From positions 1 through 64,000 of the forward strand of contig NZ_WTVN01000003.1 in NCBI RefSeq assembly GCF_012910905.1: a stretch of DNA of 64,000 nt, in the 5' to 3' direction. Source of the stretch: Aromatoleum toluvorans. GTDB taxonomy: Bacteria > Pseudomonadota > Gammaproteobacteria > Burkholderiales > Rhodocyclaceae. The notes under the pieces are model-generated. The model had not been told where the DNA came from and did not search any database. It worked only from the letters and a program-made list of their open reading frames with translations. Each line of letters begins with the position of its first letter. The first letter of the stretch is position 1. Below, piece by piece: positions 1-8,299 of the stretch. The position numbers were made by a program, and so were the translations under genes.

Positions 1-58
1 GTTCGGCTCCGGCGGGGGTGGGAGTTTCGGCGGCGGAGGCGCGTCAGGGCGATGGTAG
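1..58 (+). CDS. C-terminal end of a TPM-domain (YgcG-like) protein, partial
   Basis: Only the last 18 codons and the stop (TAG at 56-58) are inside the window. Reading from base 2 gives a Gly/Ser-rich tail with repeated FGSGGGG-like stretches ending in SGRW. Such tails are typical of membrane-anchored TPM-domain (YgcG/Psb32) proteins, which end in long Gly-rich segments. The next gene also encodes a TPM-domain protein and starts 31 bases later on the same strand, which supports the call. LemA-YgcG-TPM gene sets are common in betaproteobacteria. The body of the protein lies upstream and cannot be examined. Confidence 0.6.
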   Translation, partial: FGSGGGGSFGGGGASGRW

Positions 59-89
59 GGAAAACGAACGCCACGTCGGGGGGCAGGCA

Positions 90-623
90 ATGAGCGCCCT
101 CGCCCGCCTCGTTCGTCACCTGTGGCTGGACGCCGCCGATGCACGGCGGGCGGTCGGGCCCGACGCGATACGGCGTCTGGAGGCGCGCGTGCGCGAGAGC
201 GAGCGGCAGCACACGGGCGAGATCTGCCTGTGCGTCGAGGCGAGCCTTCCCATGAGCTACCTGTGGCGCCATCTAAAGGGGGCGCCGATCGCCGCCGTCG
301 TGCGCGAACGCGCCGTGACCCTGTTCGGCAAGCTGCGCGTCTGGGACACGGAGCTCAACAACGGCGTCCTGATCTACCTGCAGCTGGCGGAACACCGCGT
401 CGAAATCGTCGCCGACCGCGCCGTGGCGCGGACCGTGAGCGAGGCGGAATGGCAGCGCATGATCGCCGACGTCACGCCCGCATTCCGGGCGAACCGCTAC
501 GAGGAAGGTCTGGAGCGGACGATCGACGCGGTGAGCGCGGTACTCAGGTCCGGTTTCCCCGCGACGGATGCCGACGGCGCAGCAAGGTCGAACCAGTTGC
601 CGAACCGGCCCGTCGTGCGCTGA
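90..623 (+). CDS. TPM-domain protein
   Basis: A 177-residue protein. The start at 90 is chosen because a purine-rich stretch (GGGGGGCAGG) sits just upstream and follows the stop of the preceding gene. The core (about residues 25-150) resembles the TPM domain: helix-rich, with the recognisable segments SERQHTGEICL, LRVWDTELNNGVLIYLQLAEHRVEIVADR-type (given here only in part) and a C-terminal helix with GLERTIDAV. TPM proteins of this short class often sit next to a larger Gly-rich TPM protein, as here. The molecular function is not firmly established. No signal peptide or transmembrane segment is obvious, so it may act at the cytoplasmic face with its membrane-bound neighbour. Confidence 0.75.
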   Translation: MSALARLVRHLWLDAADARRAVGPDAIRRLEARVRESERQHTGEICLCVEASLPMSYLWRHLKGAPIAAVVRERAVTLFGKLRVWDTELNNGVLIYLQLAEHRVEIVADRAVARTVSEAEWQRMIADVTPAFRANRYEEGLERTIDAVSAVLRSGFPATDADGAARSNQLPNRPVVR

Positions 624-656
624 GCGGCGCCCCGGGGCGATACCCTTCCCTTACCG

Positions 657-1013
657 TTACCCGCACAGGCCCCGCCACGCGAGCAGCAGCCAGCCGGCGA
701 TCATCAGCGTGCCGCCGATCGGCGTGATCATCCCCAGCACGCGCCAGCCGCTCAGCGCCATCACGTACAGGCTACCGGAAAAGATCAGCGTGCCGAGCAC
801 GAGCAGCACCGCGGCGAGCCCTGCATTCGGGAGTCGCCAGGCGCCGAGCGCGAGCAGCCCGGTGGCGTGCCACATCTGGTACTGCACGGCGGTGTTCCAC
901 CAGCCGAGTTCGGCGGGGCCGAGCACATTGCGCAGGCCGTGCGCGCCAAAGGCCCCGAGGGCAACGCCCAGCCCGGCGAGCAGGCTGCCGGCGATCAGGA
1001 TGAATCGGTTCAT
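657..1013 (-). CDS. DUF423 small integral membrane protein
   Basis: A 118-residue, very hydrophobic protein starting MNRFILIAGSLLAGLGVALG. Four transmembrane segments can be read at about residues 4-24, 45-62, 67-90 and 95-115. The signature GAFGAHGLR after the first segment and the central QYQMWHATGL stretch are hallmarks of the DUF423 (YgdD/TMEM256-like) family, and the length fits. I chose the internal ATG at 1013 rather than one 18 codons upstream because the extra residues are basic, non-hydrophobic and would displace the N-terminal membrane helix. The function of the family is unknown. It faces the TPM gene convergently (33 bases apart). Confidence 0.85.
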   Translation of the reverse strand: MNRFILIAGSLLAGLGVALGAFGAHGLRNVLGPAELGWWNTAVQYQMWHATGLLALGAWRLPNAGLAAVLLVLGTLIFSGSLYVMALSGWRVLGMITPIGGTLMIAGWLLLAWRGLCG

Positions 1014-1198
1014 GAGTTTTCGCCCGTTGCGACGCAACGGATGCCGTGAAGCGTTGGATTCCCGCACGATATGACCGTGCGGCAGAGTGATCGCCCTGGG
1101 ACGCTGCCGACGATATGAACGGATAGTGTCCCCTGCCGCTCCCGGCCACGCAATCCCCGGCCATGCAATCCGACGAAACGCCGGCCGTCGGGCCGCCG

Positions 1199-3202
1199 TC
1201 AGACCCGCAGGCCGGAGACCGCGTGCCGCAGTCCGCCGGAGAGCGACTGCAGTTCATCGATGATGCTGCCGGTGTGGCGGGCCGCGGAGTGGTTCTCGTC
1301 CGCCATCGCCGACATGCGCTCGATGCTGCGCGCGATGTCGGTGCTGGCTTCGGTCTGCGCACGGGTCGCGACGACGATGTCGTTCACGAGGCTGGCCGAG
1401 TGCGATACCTCTTCGTGGATGGAAGCGAGCGTGTCGCGGACCTGCGAGAAGCTCGCCGAGCTCGCGTCCACGCGGTCGCTGCCCTGGCGGATGCGGGCCA
1501 CCACGTCCTGGATGCTGCCGCGCATCTCGCGGATCGTTTCCTCGATCTCGCGCGTGGATTTCCCGGTACGGTCGGCGAGCTTGCGGACTTCGTCGGCGAC
1601 CACCGCAAAGCCGCGCCCTACTTCGCCGGCGCGTGCGGCCTCGATCGCCGCATTGAGCGCGAGCAGGTTGGTCTGATCGGCGATCTCGGCGATCACGCCT
1701 ATCACGTGATCCACGTTGCGCGAGCGTTCCTCCAGCGCCAGCACGGCGTCGACCGCAGCGGCGATGTCCTCGACGACGCGCTGCATCTCGGCCTTCGCCC
1801 GATCGGCCACGTCGCGGCCCTCGGCGGAGAGATCGGCCGCCTGGCGCACGATGCGGCTCGTGTCTTCGGCGTGGACGGCGACCTCCTGAACGCTGACCGC
1901 AAGCTGCTGCACGGAGCTGGACGAGCTGGCCGCGGTCTCGCTCTGGCGGCCCGAGGCGGTGGTTACGTGCCCGATCTGGTCGGTCAGGATGCCGGCCGCG
2001 GATTGTGTGTCGCCTGCGGCGGCAGCGACCTTGCCGATGAGCTCGGCGAAGCTCTGCGCCATGGCGTTGAAGCCGCTGCCGACGTGGCCGATCTCGTCGC
2101 GCGTGCGCACGGCGACGCGGGTACGGAGATCGCCCGCCGTCATCGCACGGACGGCGCCTTCGAGTTCCCCGATGGAGCCCGTGATCGACGAATAGGCGCC
2201 GGAAAATATCCAGCCCAGCAGCACGATGGTCGCACCGAACACGATCATGCCCGCGTGGAAGGTCGTCCGTGCCTTGGCTTCGGACGTCGCCATCAGCCCG
2301 TCGATTCCGGGCGTGAGCGCTGCGCCGAAGGCCAGGGCGGCATCGAGGGCGGCGCTGCCCTTGGCGTGGAAGTCGGCCGCGGGGATGTCGAACTCGGTCG
2401 TGTTGATGAGCTTGGTCGTGAGGAGTTCCTGCAGGCCGAGGGTCGCGAGGTTGAGCGCGTCCAGCGGCGCGGCGAGCGCCTTGCCGGTTGCCGGGGCGAC
2501 CGCGCCGGTCTTTTCGATGCTCTTGCTCATCCACGTCAGGAGCGTGTCGAAGCTGCCGCGCAACATGCTCAGCGCGTCGCGCTGCGCCGAGCCGATGCGG
2601 CCGCGGGCAAGGACGCCGGTACCGGTGTCGCGCGCCTGTCCGAGGTTGTGCACCAGCGGGGCGAGTTGATCGTTAAGGATGCCGATTGCCACCTGCACGG
2701 AGAGCTCGTCCTGCAGGCCCAACCTGCTCCGGTCGACGATAACGTCACGCAGGCGGAAGAGCTCGTCCAGCATGCGCTCATGTGCTTCGCGGACCTGATC
2801 GGCGTCCTCGAAGCGTTGCCGGGCAAGCTCGTCCCATTGTCGGCGGATGCGACTGCCGTCGTCGCCGGCAAGGGGGTGGTCGAGTGCGGCCGGTGCGGCG
2901 CGTTCGAATTCGCTGGCCGACTGCGCGATGTGCGCGTCGAGCGCGGTGTCGCCGTGTGCGCTTGCCAGGGACGCGGCGTAATGGTCCTGCACGCTGCGCA
3001 CCAGTCCGAGGACGGGCATCTGCAGCGCGAGGCCTTGCCGCTGCAGGGCGATGCGGTCGATCGACTGCGACGCGTCGTGCAGCAGCAGCGCGGTGGTGCC
3101 GGCCAGGGGCAGGGAAAACAGCAGGAACGCGCCGAGCAGCTTGTGACGGAAACTCAGGCGTCCGGCAAGCCAGATCGTGGGTTGGAGGAGTCGCTTGAAC
3201 AC
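1199..3202 (-). CDS. Methyl-accepting chemotaxis protein
   Basis: A 667-residue chemoreceptor. Transmembrane helix 1 is at about residues 22-42. A mostly helical periplasmic region of about 270 residues follows, then transmembrane helix 2 at about 312-335, a HAMP domain ([11 protein letters not shown], about 350-400) and a cytoplasmic signalling domain with the highly conserved hairpin tip [19 protein letters not shown] at about 510-530. The start codon is GTG with a weak AAGG just before it. The ligand cannot be read from the sensor region. It would couple to CheA/CheW, which are not in this window. Its position 165 bases from the benzoate symporter invites the guess that it senses an aromatic, but orientation and spacing do not prove a link. 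Confidence 0.9.
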   Translation of the reverse strand: MFKRLLQPTIWLAGRLSFRHKLLGAFLLFSLPLAGTTALLLHDASQSIDRIALQRQGLALQMPVLGLVRSVQDHYAASLASAHGDTALDAHIAQSASEFERAAPAALDHPLAGDDGSRIRRQWDELARQRFEDADQVREAHERMLDELFRLRDVIVDRSRLGLQDELSVQVAIGILNDQLAPLVHNLGQARDTGTGVLARGRIGSAQRDALSMLRGSFDTLLTWMSKSIEKTGAVAPATGKALAAPLDALNLATLGLQELLTTKLINTTEFDIPAADFHAKGSAALDAALAFGAALTPGIDGLMATSEAKARTTFHAGMIVFGATIVLLGWIFSGAYSSITGSIGELEGAVRAMTAGDLRTRVAVRTRDEIGHVGSGFNAMAQSFAELIGKVAAAAGDTQSAAGILTDQIGHVTTASGRQSETAASSSSSVQQLAVSVQEVAVHAEDTSRIVRQAADLSAEGRDVADRAKAEMQRVVEDIAAAVDAVLALEERSRNVDHVIGVIAEIADQTNLLALNAAIEAARAGEVGRGFAVVADEVRKLADRTGKSTREIEETIREMRGSIQDVVARIRQGSDRVDASSASFSQVRDTLASIHEEVSHSASLVNDIVVATRAQTEASTDIARSIERMSAMADENHSAARHTGSIIDELQSLSGGLRHAVSGLRV

Positions 3203-3327
3203 GGCCTTGGGATTCGCTGGAGACTGATACGGATCGACCGAGGCTAGCGGGTGCGTGTGTCGTTTTTATTACAAATTGTAATCGTTGGCCGTTGTCGCTA
3301 CGAATGGTTCGGCGATTCCGCGGCAAA

Positions 3328-3355
3328 CGGCCCGCCCCGACCGCGGGGCGGGCCG
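3328..3355 (-). terminator. Rho-independent-like terminator after the MFS transporter gene
   Basis: A perfect 12-bp inverted repeat with a 4-base loop (arms 3328-3339 and 3344-3355, nearly all G/C) begins 12 bases past the stop of the minus-strand symporter gene. In the direction of that gene it is followed by only three T residues, so it is a strong hairpin with a short U-tract. It would mark the end of the bzd region transcripts. Confidence 0.65.
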
Positions 3356-3367
3356 TACAAGGCAGCC

Positions 3368-4726
3368 TTACTCGGCCACGACGCCGATTTCACCGGCGAA
3401 GGCGAGCGGCTCCTCTTCCTCGGGCGCGTGCGGCGCGCTGCGGGCCACCAGCGACACGGCGAGTGCCGCAATGGCGCCGGGAATGGCGAAGAACAGGAAA
3501 TTGAAGTGCAGCGGCATTGCCATCGCGAGCAGCGTGCCGCCGACGATGGGCCCGAGGATCGCGCCGCTGCGGCCGACGCCGGAGGCCCAGCCGATGCCGG
3601 TCGAGCGGATCGCCATCGGATAGAACTGCGCGGCATAGGCGTACAGCAGGATCTGCGAACCGATGGTGGTCGCCCCCGCGAGCGCGACGAGGACGTACAG
3701 GACCTCGGTCGGGCTCTTGTAGCCGAGCAGGCTGATCGAGAACGCGCCGATCACGAAGAAGATCATCAGCACGGTCTTCAGGTGCAGGCGATCCGCCACG
3801 ACCCCGCCGCCGACGGCGCCGAAGATGGCCCCGAGGTTCAGCACCAGCAGGAAGGAGAGGCTCGAGCCGAGCCCGTAGCCCGCCTGCGTCATCAGCTTCG
3901 GCAGCCACGACGCGAGCGCGTAGACCATCAGCAGGCACATGAAGAACGCGACCCAGAACATCACCGTGCTGAGCGCGCGGCCGTGCTTGAACAGCGCCAC
4001 GAGCGGAACGTGGCCGGTCTTGCCCGTCGGGAAGTCGTAGCGGTCGCCGGGTTGCGGGACGAAGCTTCCTTCGACGCGCGCGAGCAGGATGGCGGCCTCG
4101 CGGTCGCGATTGGAGTGGAGAAGGAAGCCGATCGATTCGGGCAGCAAGTACAGGATCACGGGCAGCAGCAGCAGCGGCAATCCGGCGATGAAGAACACCG
4201 AGGACCAGCCGAAGGACGGGATCAGGTAGATGCCCAGGCCCGCCGACAGCATCCCGCCCACCGAATAGCCGCTGAACATGATCGCGACGAGCGTCGTGCG
4301 CAGCTTCTTCGGCGAGTACTCGGTCATCAGGGCGACGACGTTGGGCATCACGCCGCCGATCCCCAGTCCCGCGATGAAGCGGCAGACCGCGAACTCGGTG
4401 ACATCGCGCGCGAAGCCGTTGATGAAGGTGAACAGGCTGAACAGGGTCACGCACACCGCGATCACCTTCTTGCGCCCGAAGCGGTCGGACATCGGGCCGA
4501 AGATCAGGGCGCCGAACATCATGCCGAACAGCGCGTAGCTGCCGAGAGTGCCGGCCTGGATCGGCGTGAGGTTCCATTCCTTCATCAGCACCGGCAGCAC
4601 GACGCCGTAGATCACGAGGTCGTAGCCGTCGAAGATGATGATCAGGGCACACCAGAAGAGGACCTGCCAGTGGAAGCGATTGAATTTCGCCTCGTCGATC
4701 AGTTTGTGTACATCGATGTTTCTCAT
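3368..4726 (-). CDS. bzdK: Aromatic acid:H+ symporter (MFS, AAHS family), probable benzoate transporter
   Basis: A 452-residue major-facilitator protein with twelve predicted membrane helices. After the first helix begins it carries FDGYDLVIYG, the DGYD motif that marks the aromatic-acid:H+ symporter (BenK/PcaK) family. The loop motif GPMSDRFGRKK follows helix 2, and RFIAGLGIGG lies in helix 4. It would bring benzoate or a related aromatic acid into the cell with protons. It follows the ABC transporter ATPase gene by 88 bases on the same strand at the end of the bzd region, and a strong hairpin follows it. The name bzdK is used by analogy with the Azoarcus sp. CIB cluster; substrate assignment is inference from family plus context. 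Confidence 0.88.
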   Translation of the reverse strand: MRNIDVHKLIDEAKFNRFHWQVLFWCALIIIFDGYDLVIYGVVLPVLMKEWNLTPIQAGTLGSYALFGMMFGALIFGPMSDRFGRKKVIAVCVTLFSLFTFINGFARDVTEFAVCRFIAGLGIGGVMPNVVALMTEYSPKKLRTTLVAIMFSGYSVGGMLSAGLGIYLIPSFGWSSVFFIAGLPLLLLPVILYLLPESIGFLLHSNRDREAAILLARVEGSFVPQPGDRYDFPTGKTGHVPLVALFKHGRALSTVMFWVAFFMCLLMVYALASWLPKLMTQAGYGLGSSLSFLLVLNLGAIFGAVGGGVVADRLHLKTVLMIFFVIGAFSISLLGYKSPTEVLYVLVALAGATTIGSQILLYAYAAQFYPMAIRSTGIGWASGVGRSGAILGPIVGGTLLAMAMPLHFNFLFFAIPGAIAALAVSLVARSAPHAPEEEEPLAFAGEIGVVAE

Positions 4727-4814
4727 GCTGCCGTGTCTCCGTGAATCGTTGTAATGCCTCAGGGCGCCCTGTGAGGCCCTGCGGTTTGGTGATGGGTGTC
4801 CCGGTGATGGGCCC

Positions 4815-5531
4815 TCAGCTCACGCCCAGGTGTTTGTGCAGCACGTCGGGATTCGCGCGAAGGTCGGCGCTGCTCGCCTCGTGGGCGACCTGGCCTTTCA
4901 CGAGAATGACGTTCCGGTCGGAAATCGACGTCACTGCCGCATGGTTCTTGTCGATGACGATGGTGGCGATGCCGGTGGCACGGATCTGGCGGATGATGTA
5001 CCAGATCTCCTTGGCGATCAGCGGCGCCAGGCCTTCGGTCGCCTCGTCCAGGATCAGCAGGTCCGGGTTCGTCATCAGCGCGCGGCCGATCGTGAGCATC
5101 TGCTGCTCGCCGCCCGAGAGCTGGTTGCCGCCGTTGGTGAGGCGTTCGCCGAGCCGCGGGAAGGTGTCGAGCACGCGCTGGTAGGTCCAGTCGCGGCGCC
5201 CGTCGACGCCCGGTTTCGCGGCCATGAGCAGGTTTTCGCGCACCGACAGGTTCGGGAAGATCCCCCTGCCCTCGGGCACGTAGGCGATGCCCTTGCGCGC
5301 GATCAGATAGGGCCGCGCGCCGGTCATCGTCTTGCCGCGCACCGCGACGCGGCCGTGGCGCGGGCGCACGTGGCCGAGCATGCTGCGGATCAGCGTCGTC
5401 TTGCCCATGCCGTTGCGCCCCATCAGGCCGACGGTCTCGCCGCGGCTGATGCGGAAGTCGATGCCGTGCAGGATGTGGCTCGTGCCGTAGAAGGAATGCA
5501 GCCCTTCGGCTTCCAGAAGGATGTCACTCAT
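4815..5531 (-). CDS. Branched-chain-type ABC transporter ATP-binding protein (LivF-like)
   Basis: A 238-residue ATPase. Walker A is GRNGMGKTTLI, the ABC signature is LSGGEQQ, and Walker B is LLILDEATEGLAP, all typical of LivF-class proteins of the HAAT family. The start at 5531 is chosen because its ATG overlaps the stop of the upstream livG-like gene (8-base overlap, ATGAGTGA), giving translational coupling. It is the last gene of a five-gene transporter set directly downstream of the benzoate-CoA ligase gene, so it probably energises uptake of benzoate or another aromatic acid. This corresponds to one of the bzdB transporter genes of Azoarcus; the substrate is inferred from context. Confidence 0.9.
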   Translation of the reverse strand: MSDILLEAEGLHSFYGTSHILHGIDFRISRGETVGLMGRNGMGKTTLIRSMLGHVRPRHGRVAVRGKTMTGARPYLIARKGIAYVPEGRGIFPNLSVRENLLMAAKPGVDGRRDWTYQRVLDTFPRLGERLTNGGNQLSGGEQQMLTIGRALMTNPDLLILDEATEGLAPLIAKEIWYIIRQIRATGIATIVIDKNHAAVTSISDRNVILVKGQVAHEASSADLRANPDVLHKHLGVS

Positions 5532-6285
5532 CGTCGGGTTCTCCTGCGCCAAGGTAGGCTTCCTGCACCGCCACGCTTTCGCGGATCTGCTCCGGCGGGC
5601 CGCTCTCGAGCACCTGTCCGGTCACCATCACCGTGATCACGTCCGCGACGGCAAAGACAGCGTCCATGTCGTGCTCGACGAGCAGGATCGCGTGATCCGG
5701 CGTGAGCTTCTTCAGCAGGCCGACCATCGCCTGCGATTCCTCCGGCCCCATGCCGGCGAGCGGCTCGTCGAGGAGCAGCACCGACGGTGTCGTCGCGAGC
5801 ACCATCGCGATCTCCAGCTGGCGCTGCTCGCCGTGGCTGAGCGTGCCGGCGACGACGTCGCGCCGCGCGGAGAGCCCCGCCTGCCCGATCGCCTTGTCCG
5901 CCGCCTCGCACAGGTCGGCGTAGCCGGTGGCGTGCGAGAAGATGCGCAGCGCGCGCGGGGTGCGCGACTGCGCGGCGAGGCGGCAGTTCTCGAACACCGT
6001 GAAGCCGGGGAAGATGTTGGTGCGCTGGTAGCTGCGGCCGATGCCGTTGCGCGAGCGCCTGTCCGGGCTCCAGCCCGAGATGTCCTGCCCGCGAAGGAGG
6101 ATCTGCCCGCCCGACGGCGGCAGGTCGCCCGAAAGCAGGTTGATCAGCGTCGACTTGCCCGCGCCGTTGGGCCCCAGCACCGCGTGGAGCACGCCCTTGT
6201 GCATGTCGAGCGACACGTCCCTGTTCGCGTACAGGCCGCCGAAGCGGCGAGACAGCCCGCGCGCGGAGAGCACGAGTTCAGCCAT
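5524..6285 (-). CDS. Branched-chain-type ABC transporter ATP-binding protein (LivG-like)
   Basis: A 253-residue ATPase with Walker A GPNGAGKSTLI at about residues 38-48, a signature written LSHGEQRQ (His in place of the usual Gly, a known variant in this class), Walker B VLLLDEPLAGMGP and the switch His in LLVEHDM. The R-S-Y-Q-R-T-N-I-F segment after Walker A matches the LivG class. It overlaps the permease gene upstream by 8 bases and the second ATPase gene downstream by 8 bases, so all are translated from one message. It pairs with the LivF-like protein as a heterodimer on the cytoplasmic side of the two permeases. Confidence 0.9.
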   Translation of the reverse strand: MAELVLSARGLSRRFGGLYANRDVSLDMHKGVLHAVLGPNGAGKSTLINLLSGDLPPSGGQILLRGQDISGWSPDRRSRNGIGRSYQRTNIFPGFTVFENCRLAAQSRTPRALRIFSHATGYADLCEAADKAIGQAGLSARRDVVAGTLSHGEQRQLEIAMVLATTPSVLLLDEPLAGMGPEESQAMVGLLKKLTPDHAILLVEHDMDAVFAVADVITVMVTGQVLESGPPEQIRESVAVQEAYLGAGEPDDE

Positions 6286-7255
6286 GGCGGGCCCCTCCTC
6301 CGATCAGAAGCCCCTTCAGGCGTCTGGGCAGGCTCGACAGCCCGCCCGGCAGGACCATCACCACGGTGACGATCACCGCCCCCATCAGCAGCTGCCAGTG
6401 CTTCGTCAGCGCGCCAAAGACTTCCTGCAGCACGACGAAGGCGAAGGCGCCGATCGCCGCGCCGTTGAGCGTTCCCATGCCGCCCAGGATCACCATCAGC
6501 AGCACGTTGCCGGACTGGTGCCACGAGAGGATTTCCGGGGTGACGAAGCCGAACTGGCAGGCCGAGAGGAAGCCGGCGAGCCCCGCGAGTCCGCCTGCGG
6601 TGACGAAGCCCGCGAGCTTGTAGAGGAAGACCGGAAAGCCCAGCGACACCATGCGGTGCTCGTTGCTCTTGATGCCCGCCAGCGCGTGCCCGAGCGGCGA
6701 GCGCAGCAGCACGCGCAGGAACACGTAGGCGACGACCAGGAAGGCGAGCACGATGTAGTAGAACTGCATCGGCTCGTTGAGGTCGAGCAGCACCTTCTCG
6801 CCGATGCGCAGTTCCGGCTTCACGTTCAGGAAGGCGCCATCCGACCCCCCGCCGAGCGGCGTGTCGTGGAAGACGAAGTAGATCATCTGCGCGAACGCCA
6901 GCGTCACCATGATGAAGTAGATGCCCTTCGTGCGCAGCACGAACAGCCCCACGACGAAGGCGACCGCGGCGCCGGTGAGGATCGCCCCCGGCAGCACGAG
7001 CCACAGGTTCCCCGGATCGTACTTCGGCGACAGCAGCACGACGCTGTAGGCGGCGACCCCGAAGAAGGCCGCATGGCCGAAGCTCACCAGGCCGGTGAAG
7101 CCGACCAGCAGGTCGAGGCTCATCGCAAAGATCGTCATGATCATGATCTTCGCGATGAGCTCGTTGTAATAGGTCGAGCCGAAGATCGGGAACAGGGCCA
7201 GCGCCAGCAGCACCAGCGGGAGGTAGTTGCGCTTCTTCTTGGCGGGCAGCGGCAT
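6278..7255 (-). CDS. Branched-chain-type ABC transporter permease (LivM-like)
   Basis: A 325-residue inner-membrane protein with about nine or ten hydrophobic segments. The segment SLDLLVGFTGLVSFGHAAFFG near residue 45 (partly quoted) and LRTKGIYFIMVTLAFAQ near 115 are typical LivM landmarks; the conserved cytoplasmic loop before the last helices carries GALTKH. Its ATG lies one base after the stop of the LivH-like gene and its end overlaps the ATPase gene. It would form the heterodimeric channel with the LivH-like protein of the benzoate-cluster transporter. Confidence 0.9.
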   Translation of the reverse strand: MPLPAKKKRNYLPLVLLALALFPIFGSTYYNELIAKIMIMTIFAMSLDLLVGFTGLVSFGHAAFFGVAAYSVVLLSPKYDPGNLWLVLPGAILTGAAVAFVVGLFVLRTKGIYFIMVTLAFAQMIYFVFHDTPLGGGSDGAFLNVKPELRIGEKVLLDLNEPMQFYYIVLAFLVVAYVFLRVLLRSPLGHALAGIKSNEHRMVSLGFPVFLYKLAGFVTAGGLAGLAGFLSACQFGFVTPEILSWHQSGNVLLMVILGGMGTLNGAAIGAFAFVVLQEVFGALTKHWQLLMGAVIVTVVMVLPGGLSSLPRRLKGLLIGGGARHG

Positions 7256-7256
7256 G

Positions 7257-8123
7257 TCAGATCCTCCGGAAGATGCCTTCGGGCCGCCACAGCAGCACCG
7301 CGGCCATCAGCACATACACGGCCAGCCCCGCGTAGTCGGGCGCGATCACCTTGCCGAAGGTGTCGGTCAGGCCGATCAGCAGCGCCGCGACGAGCGCGCC
7401 CCACACCGATCCGACGCCGCCGATCACGACGACGACGAAGCAGATGATCAGCACCTGGTTGCCCATGCCCGGATACACCGACGACACCGGCGCCGCGAGC
7501 ATCCCCGCGAAGGCCGCGAGCGTCACGCCGAGACCGAACACGATGCGGTAGATCAGGTCGATGTTGATGCCCAGCGCCTGCACCATCTCGCGGTTGGAGC
7601 TGCCCGCGCGGATCATCATCCCGAGGCGCGTGTAGCGGATCAGCCAGTACATGAGCGCGGCGAGCAGGATGCATACGCCGGACATGAACAGCCGATACAC
7701 CGGGTAGCTGAGGGTTTCGCTCAACTGGATCGATGCCGACAGGAGCTCGGGGATCGGCACGCCATGCACGTCATCGCCGACGATCAGGCTGCGCAGCTCC
7801 TCGAAGATCAGGATCAGGCCGTAGGTCAGCAGCACCTGGTCGAGGTGGTCGCGCTTGTAGAGCCTGCTGAAGAGCCCCCATTCGAGCAGGAAGCCGATCA
7901 GCGCGCTGAGTGCGATGCCGACGATGACGGCCACGAGCAGGTTGCCCGACAGCGAGGTCAGCGAGAACGCCATGTAGGCGCCCATCATGTAGAAGCTGCC
8001 GTGGGCAAGGTTGATGATGCCCATGATGCCGAAGATCAGCGTCAGTCCGCTGGCCACCAGGAACAGCAGCAGCCCGTACTGAAGCGAGTTCAGCAGCTGG
8101 ATGAGGAAGGTCGAGAAATCCAT
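7257..8123 (-). CDS. Branched-chain-type ABC transporter permease (LivH-like)
   Basis: A 288-residue permease with about eight membrane helices. The landmark GIMGIINLAHGSFYMMGAY lies near residue 35 and VIGGVGSVWGAL near 235; both are typical of LivH proteins. The start is supported by a GGGAGGGA ribosome-binding site 8 bases upstream. The gene is separated from the binding-protein gene by 176 bases that contain a large inverted repeat, which may lower permease expression relative to the binding protein. It forms the channel with the LivM-like partner. Confidence 0.9.
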   Translation of the reverse strand: MDFSTFLIQLLNSLQYGLLLFLVASGLTLIFGIMGIINLAHGSFYMMGAYMAFSLTSLSGNLLVAVIVGIALSALIGFLLEWGLFSRLYKRDHLDQVLLTYGLILIFEELRSLIVGDDVHGVPIPELLSASIQLSETLSYPVYRLFMSGVCILLAALMYWLIRYTRLGMMIRAGSSNREMVQALGINIDLIYRIVFGLGVTLAAFAGMLAAPVSSVYPGMGNQVLIICFVVVVIGGVGSVWGALVAALLIGLTDTFGKVIAPDYAGLAVYVLMAAVLLWRPEGIFRRI

Positions 8124-8224
8124 CGCCGTATCCCTCCGGGCGCAGCCTGCGCCCGTGTGAAGGTGAGCCGAATCGGGCGTGCGCCGCCGCGAGGGCGAAC
8201 GCCGCCTGAAGCAGTGGTGCCGCG

Positions 8225-8285
8225 CCGGCGGGGCGTGTCCTGCGCGGGGGCGTCCCTTACGTCGCGCCCGCGCACGCCCCGCCGG
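8225..8285 (-). other. Intra-operon hairpin between binding-protein and permease genes
   Basis: Perfect 13-bp arms (8225-8237 and 8273-8285) enclose a 35-base interior that can itself pair partly through G/C-rich segments. It lies between the solute-binding-protein stop (8300) and the LivH-like start (8123). No T-run follows on the minus strand, so it reads as an mRNA-stabilising or attenuating structure rather than a full terminator. Similar structures follow binding-protein genes in many ABC operons. Confidence 0.6.
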
Positions 8286-8299
8286 GGCTGGCGACCGGA

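Noticed and set aside
1163-3247. Long open frame of about 690 codons on the plus strand, antisense to the chemoreceptor gene
   Set aside because: Its translation is low-complexity and Arg/Ala/Gly/Asp-rich, as expected for the mirror of a GC-rich gene. The minus-strand frame has clear HAMP and MCP motifs.
3251-4744. Plus-strand open frame of about 500 codons opposite the symporter
   Set aside because: Its sequence is His/Arg/Asp/Gln-rich without domains, while the minus strand encodes a clean twelve-helix transporter.
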